DNA of 64,000 nucleotides. Source: Corynebacterium suicordis DSM 45110. Lineage in GTDB: Bacteria > Actinomycetota > Actinomycetes > Mycobacteriales > Mycobacteriaceae. Below, one piece after another: positions 63,042 through 64,000 of the stretch. Each line of letters begins with the position of its first letter. Within the stretch, counting starts at the first letter, position 1. The notes below the pieces were generated by a model. It saw nothing but the letters and a program-made list of their open reading frames with translations. It ran no database searches and was not told the DNA's origin. Location: NCBI RefSeq assembly GCF_015351405.1, contig NZ_JADKMY010000002.1:372001-436000 (forward strand). The letters are read 5' to 3'. A program made the translations under genes and the position numbers.

Positions 63042-63704
63042 ATGGGACGCCACCAAAAGCGCAACTCTTTCTCCAGCTCCTCCCGCATCGCCCTCGCCGG
63101 CGTTGCAATCATCGGAGCCACCGCACTTGCTCCAACCGCAGCACAGGCTGCACCTGATTCCGATTGGGATCGCCTGGCACAGTGTGAGTCCGGCGGAAAC
63201 TGGGCCATCGACACCGGCAACGGCTACCAGGGTGGCCTGCAGTTCTCTCCTTCCACCTGGTCCGGTTACGGCGGCGGCGAGTTCGCTCCCACCGCAAACC
63301 GTGCATCCCGCGAGCAGCAGATCGTTGTTGCAGAGCGCGTTCTGGCCGGTCAGGGCTGGGGAGCATGGCCTTCCTGCTCCAGCCGTCTGGGCCTGAACTC
63401 CGCCCCAACCCAGCGCACCGCTCCAGGCGCTCCTGCCGCTGCACCTGCTCAGCAGATCCAGCGCGCTACCCAGCAGATCGCGCAGCAGCGCGACGTGCTG
63501 GCCGTAGATGCCATCTACAACGGCCTGGAGGCACAGGCTAAGGCTCAGGGCTTCGTTATTCCTCAGCAGGTCGCCGACCTCTACAAGGCTCACCGCCACG
63601 AGCTCAACGGCGCACTGACCGAGTACAACGCTCAGGTGGAAAACATCAACGAGCAGGTCGAGAACGTTAATGATTTCGTCGCTCAGGCTGGCGTGATCCG
63701 CTAA
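63042..63704 (+). CDS. rpf1: Resuscitation-promoting factor, secreted transglycosylase-like
   Basis: A 220-residue exported muralytic protein that helps restart growth. The signal peptide ends near TAAQAAPDSD. The Rpf domain (about residues 38-115) has the catalytic Glu in WDRLAQCESGGNWAIDTGNG, then GYQGGLQFSPSTWSGYGGG and LAGQGWGAWPSCSSRLGL with the paired Cys. The remaining 100 residues are an Ala/Gln-rich helical tail (QQIQRATQQIAQQRDVLAV). The absence of DUF348 and G5 domains makes it the short Rpf1 type. A GlxR site and a structured leader lie upstream; a terminator follows. Confidence 0.93.
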   Translation: MGRHQKRNSFSSSSRIALAGVAIIGATALAPTAAQAAPDSDWDRLAQCESGGNWAIDTGNGYQGGLQFSPSTWSGYGGGEFAPTANRASREQQIVVAERVLAGQGWGAWPSCSSRLGLNSAPTQRTAPGAPAAAPAQQIQRATQQIAQQRDVLAVDAIYNGLEAQAKAQGFVIPQQVADLYKAHRHELNGALTEYNAQVENINEQVENVNDFVAQAGVIR

Positions 63705-63745
63705 AACGGACTTCACCGCGGCGCTATTCTTCTAGCGCACTAAAT

Positions 63746-63781
63746 AAGCGGGTAGCAGCTTCGTGCTGTTACCCGCTTTTT
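63746..63781 (+). terminator. Terminator of rpf
   Basis: AAGCGGGTAGCAG, loop CTTCGTG, CTGTTACCCGCTT, then TTT: a 13-bp stem with one G-T pair. A separate small hairpin GCGCTA-TTCTTC-TAGCGC lies just before it at 63721-63738. Confidence 0.92.
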
Positions 63782-63847
63782 CCGCGTCCGCACACAAAAA
63801 AATTCACCGCCCAAAAGCTGCGGTGAATCAAGTGGTGAAGCGCAAAC

Positions 63848-64000
63848 CTACTTGTTGATCACGGTGTGGGGATGCACGTAGCTCAGGGTGGAAGGATCCA
63901 CGGGGAGATCGACATCACCGTATGGGCTCAGGGCACCAGCGGTGCCCGCAACCAATTCCGTGACTGCATGCTTACCTTCGGGGACGTTGGTCGGCCAGCC
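63848..64000 (-). CDS. C-terminal end of a protein running off the right edge
   Basis: The last 50 codons are visible and end in TAG at 63850-63848. The readable part (GWPTNVPEGKHAVTELVAGT, then PYGDVDLPVDPSTLSYVHPH and TVINK) has no Cys and no hydrophobic stretch. It matches no family I recognise; most of the gene lies beyond base 64000. It is convergent with the Rpf gene. Confidence 0.55.
   Translation of the reverse strand, partial: GWPTNVPEGKHAVTELVAGTAGALSPYGDVDLPVDPSTLSYVHPHTVINK

Overview
The window is chromosomal DNA of a Corynebacterium (Actinobacteria, by rough reading near 60% G+C). The evidence is gene content and order that I recall from the Corynebacterium glutamicum chromosome: ssrA/smpB/ftsX/ftsE/prfB/hisN, pgi/lhr/cysQ/thyA/folA, mctB-mctC, fkbA/gltA/serC/sepH, and DUF3027/cyclotransferase/DUF2771/cspB/rpf. 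Further support comes from an ssrA tag ending in YALAA, a TANNNT sequence 6-8 nt before many start codons (the leaderless pattern usual in this genus), and CE1758/CE1759-type flavoenzymes. It looks like a core-genome region with a few accessory inserts. I saw no rRNA operon, insertion sequence, prophage or CRISPR array.

Layout. 1-3.9 kb: a Kup potassium transporter cut by the window edge, an amino-acid permease and a GCS2-type glutamate-cysteine ligase-like protein. 3.9-8.8 kb: tmRNA, a membrane protein with IPWP repeats, SmpB (tmRNA partner), an LppU-like anchored protein and the FtsEX division complex. 9-14.5 kb: an AbgT transporter followed by bifunctional PutA (proline to glutamate). 14.5-23.3 kb: VOC protein, old yellow enzyme, release factor 2, two inositol-monophosphatase-family enzymes (the second is HisN), an FMN reductase, succinate-semialdehyde dehydrogenase and glucose-6-phosphate isomerase. 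23.5-24.8 kb: a two-gene operon of secreted proteins, one resembling aerolysin-type pore formers, with a DtxR-like box about 240 bp upstream. 25.4-33.7 kb: Nei-type glycosylase and Lhr helicase (repair), divergent from cysQ, then thyA-folA for thymidylate and folate. 33.8 kb: tRNA-Arg(CCT). 34.2-36.2 kb: the mctBC monocarboxylate uptake operon. 36.5-42.4 kb: a run of exported proteins (SGNH hydrolase, two small paralogues, a lamin-tail/propeller protein, a propeller-like protein). 42.4-46 kb: flavin reductase plus luciferase-like monooxygenase, a methyltransferase and an enoyl-CoA hydratase. 46.1-49.1 kb: an XRE-controlled ABC exporter operon with a likely self-operator. 49.3-50.3 kb: a lone DUF559-like nuclease-fold protein flanked by direct repeats. 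50.7-64 kb: FKBP isomerase, citrate synthase, SerC, SepH, ThiD, TrmH-type methyltransferase, a purine permease, three DUF or lipoprotein genes, a cold-shock protein and a resuscitation-promoting factor behind a GlxR-type site.

The most unusual signal is not a gene. The octamer TGGCGTCG occurs about 25 times on either strand, where base composition predicts roughly four. In at least 14 places the octamer, or the near-identical GGGCGTCG, is followed by an A-rich tail (consensus about TGGCGTCGRAAARAAAA). It lies in coding DNA in several frames, in spacers, in a 5' leader and as an inverted pair forming a terminator. This resembles the architecture of DNA uptake sequences or chromosome-architecture motifs and deserves a genome-wide count. 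A second theme is the large number of genes whose start codon sits 6-8 nt after a TANNNT -10 box, which also fixes several start codons.
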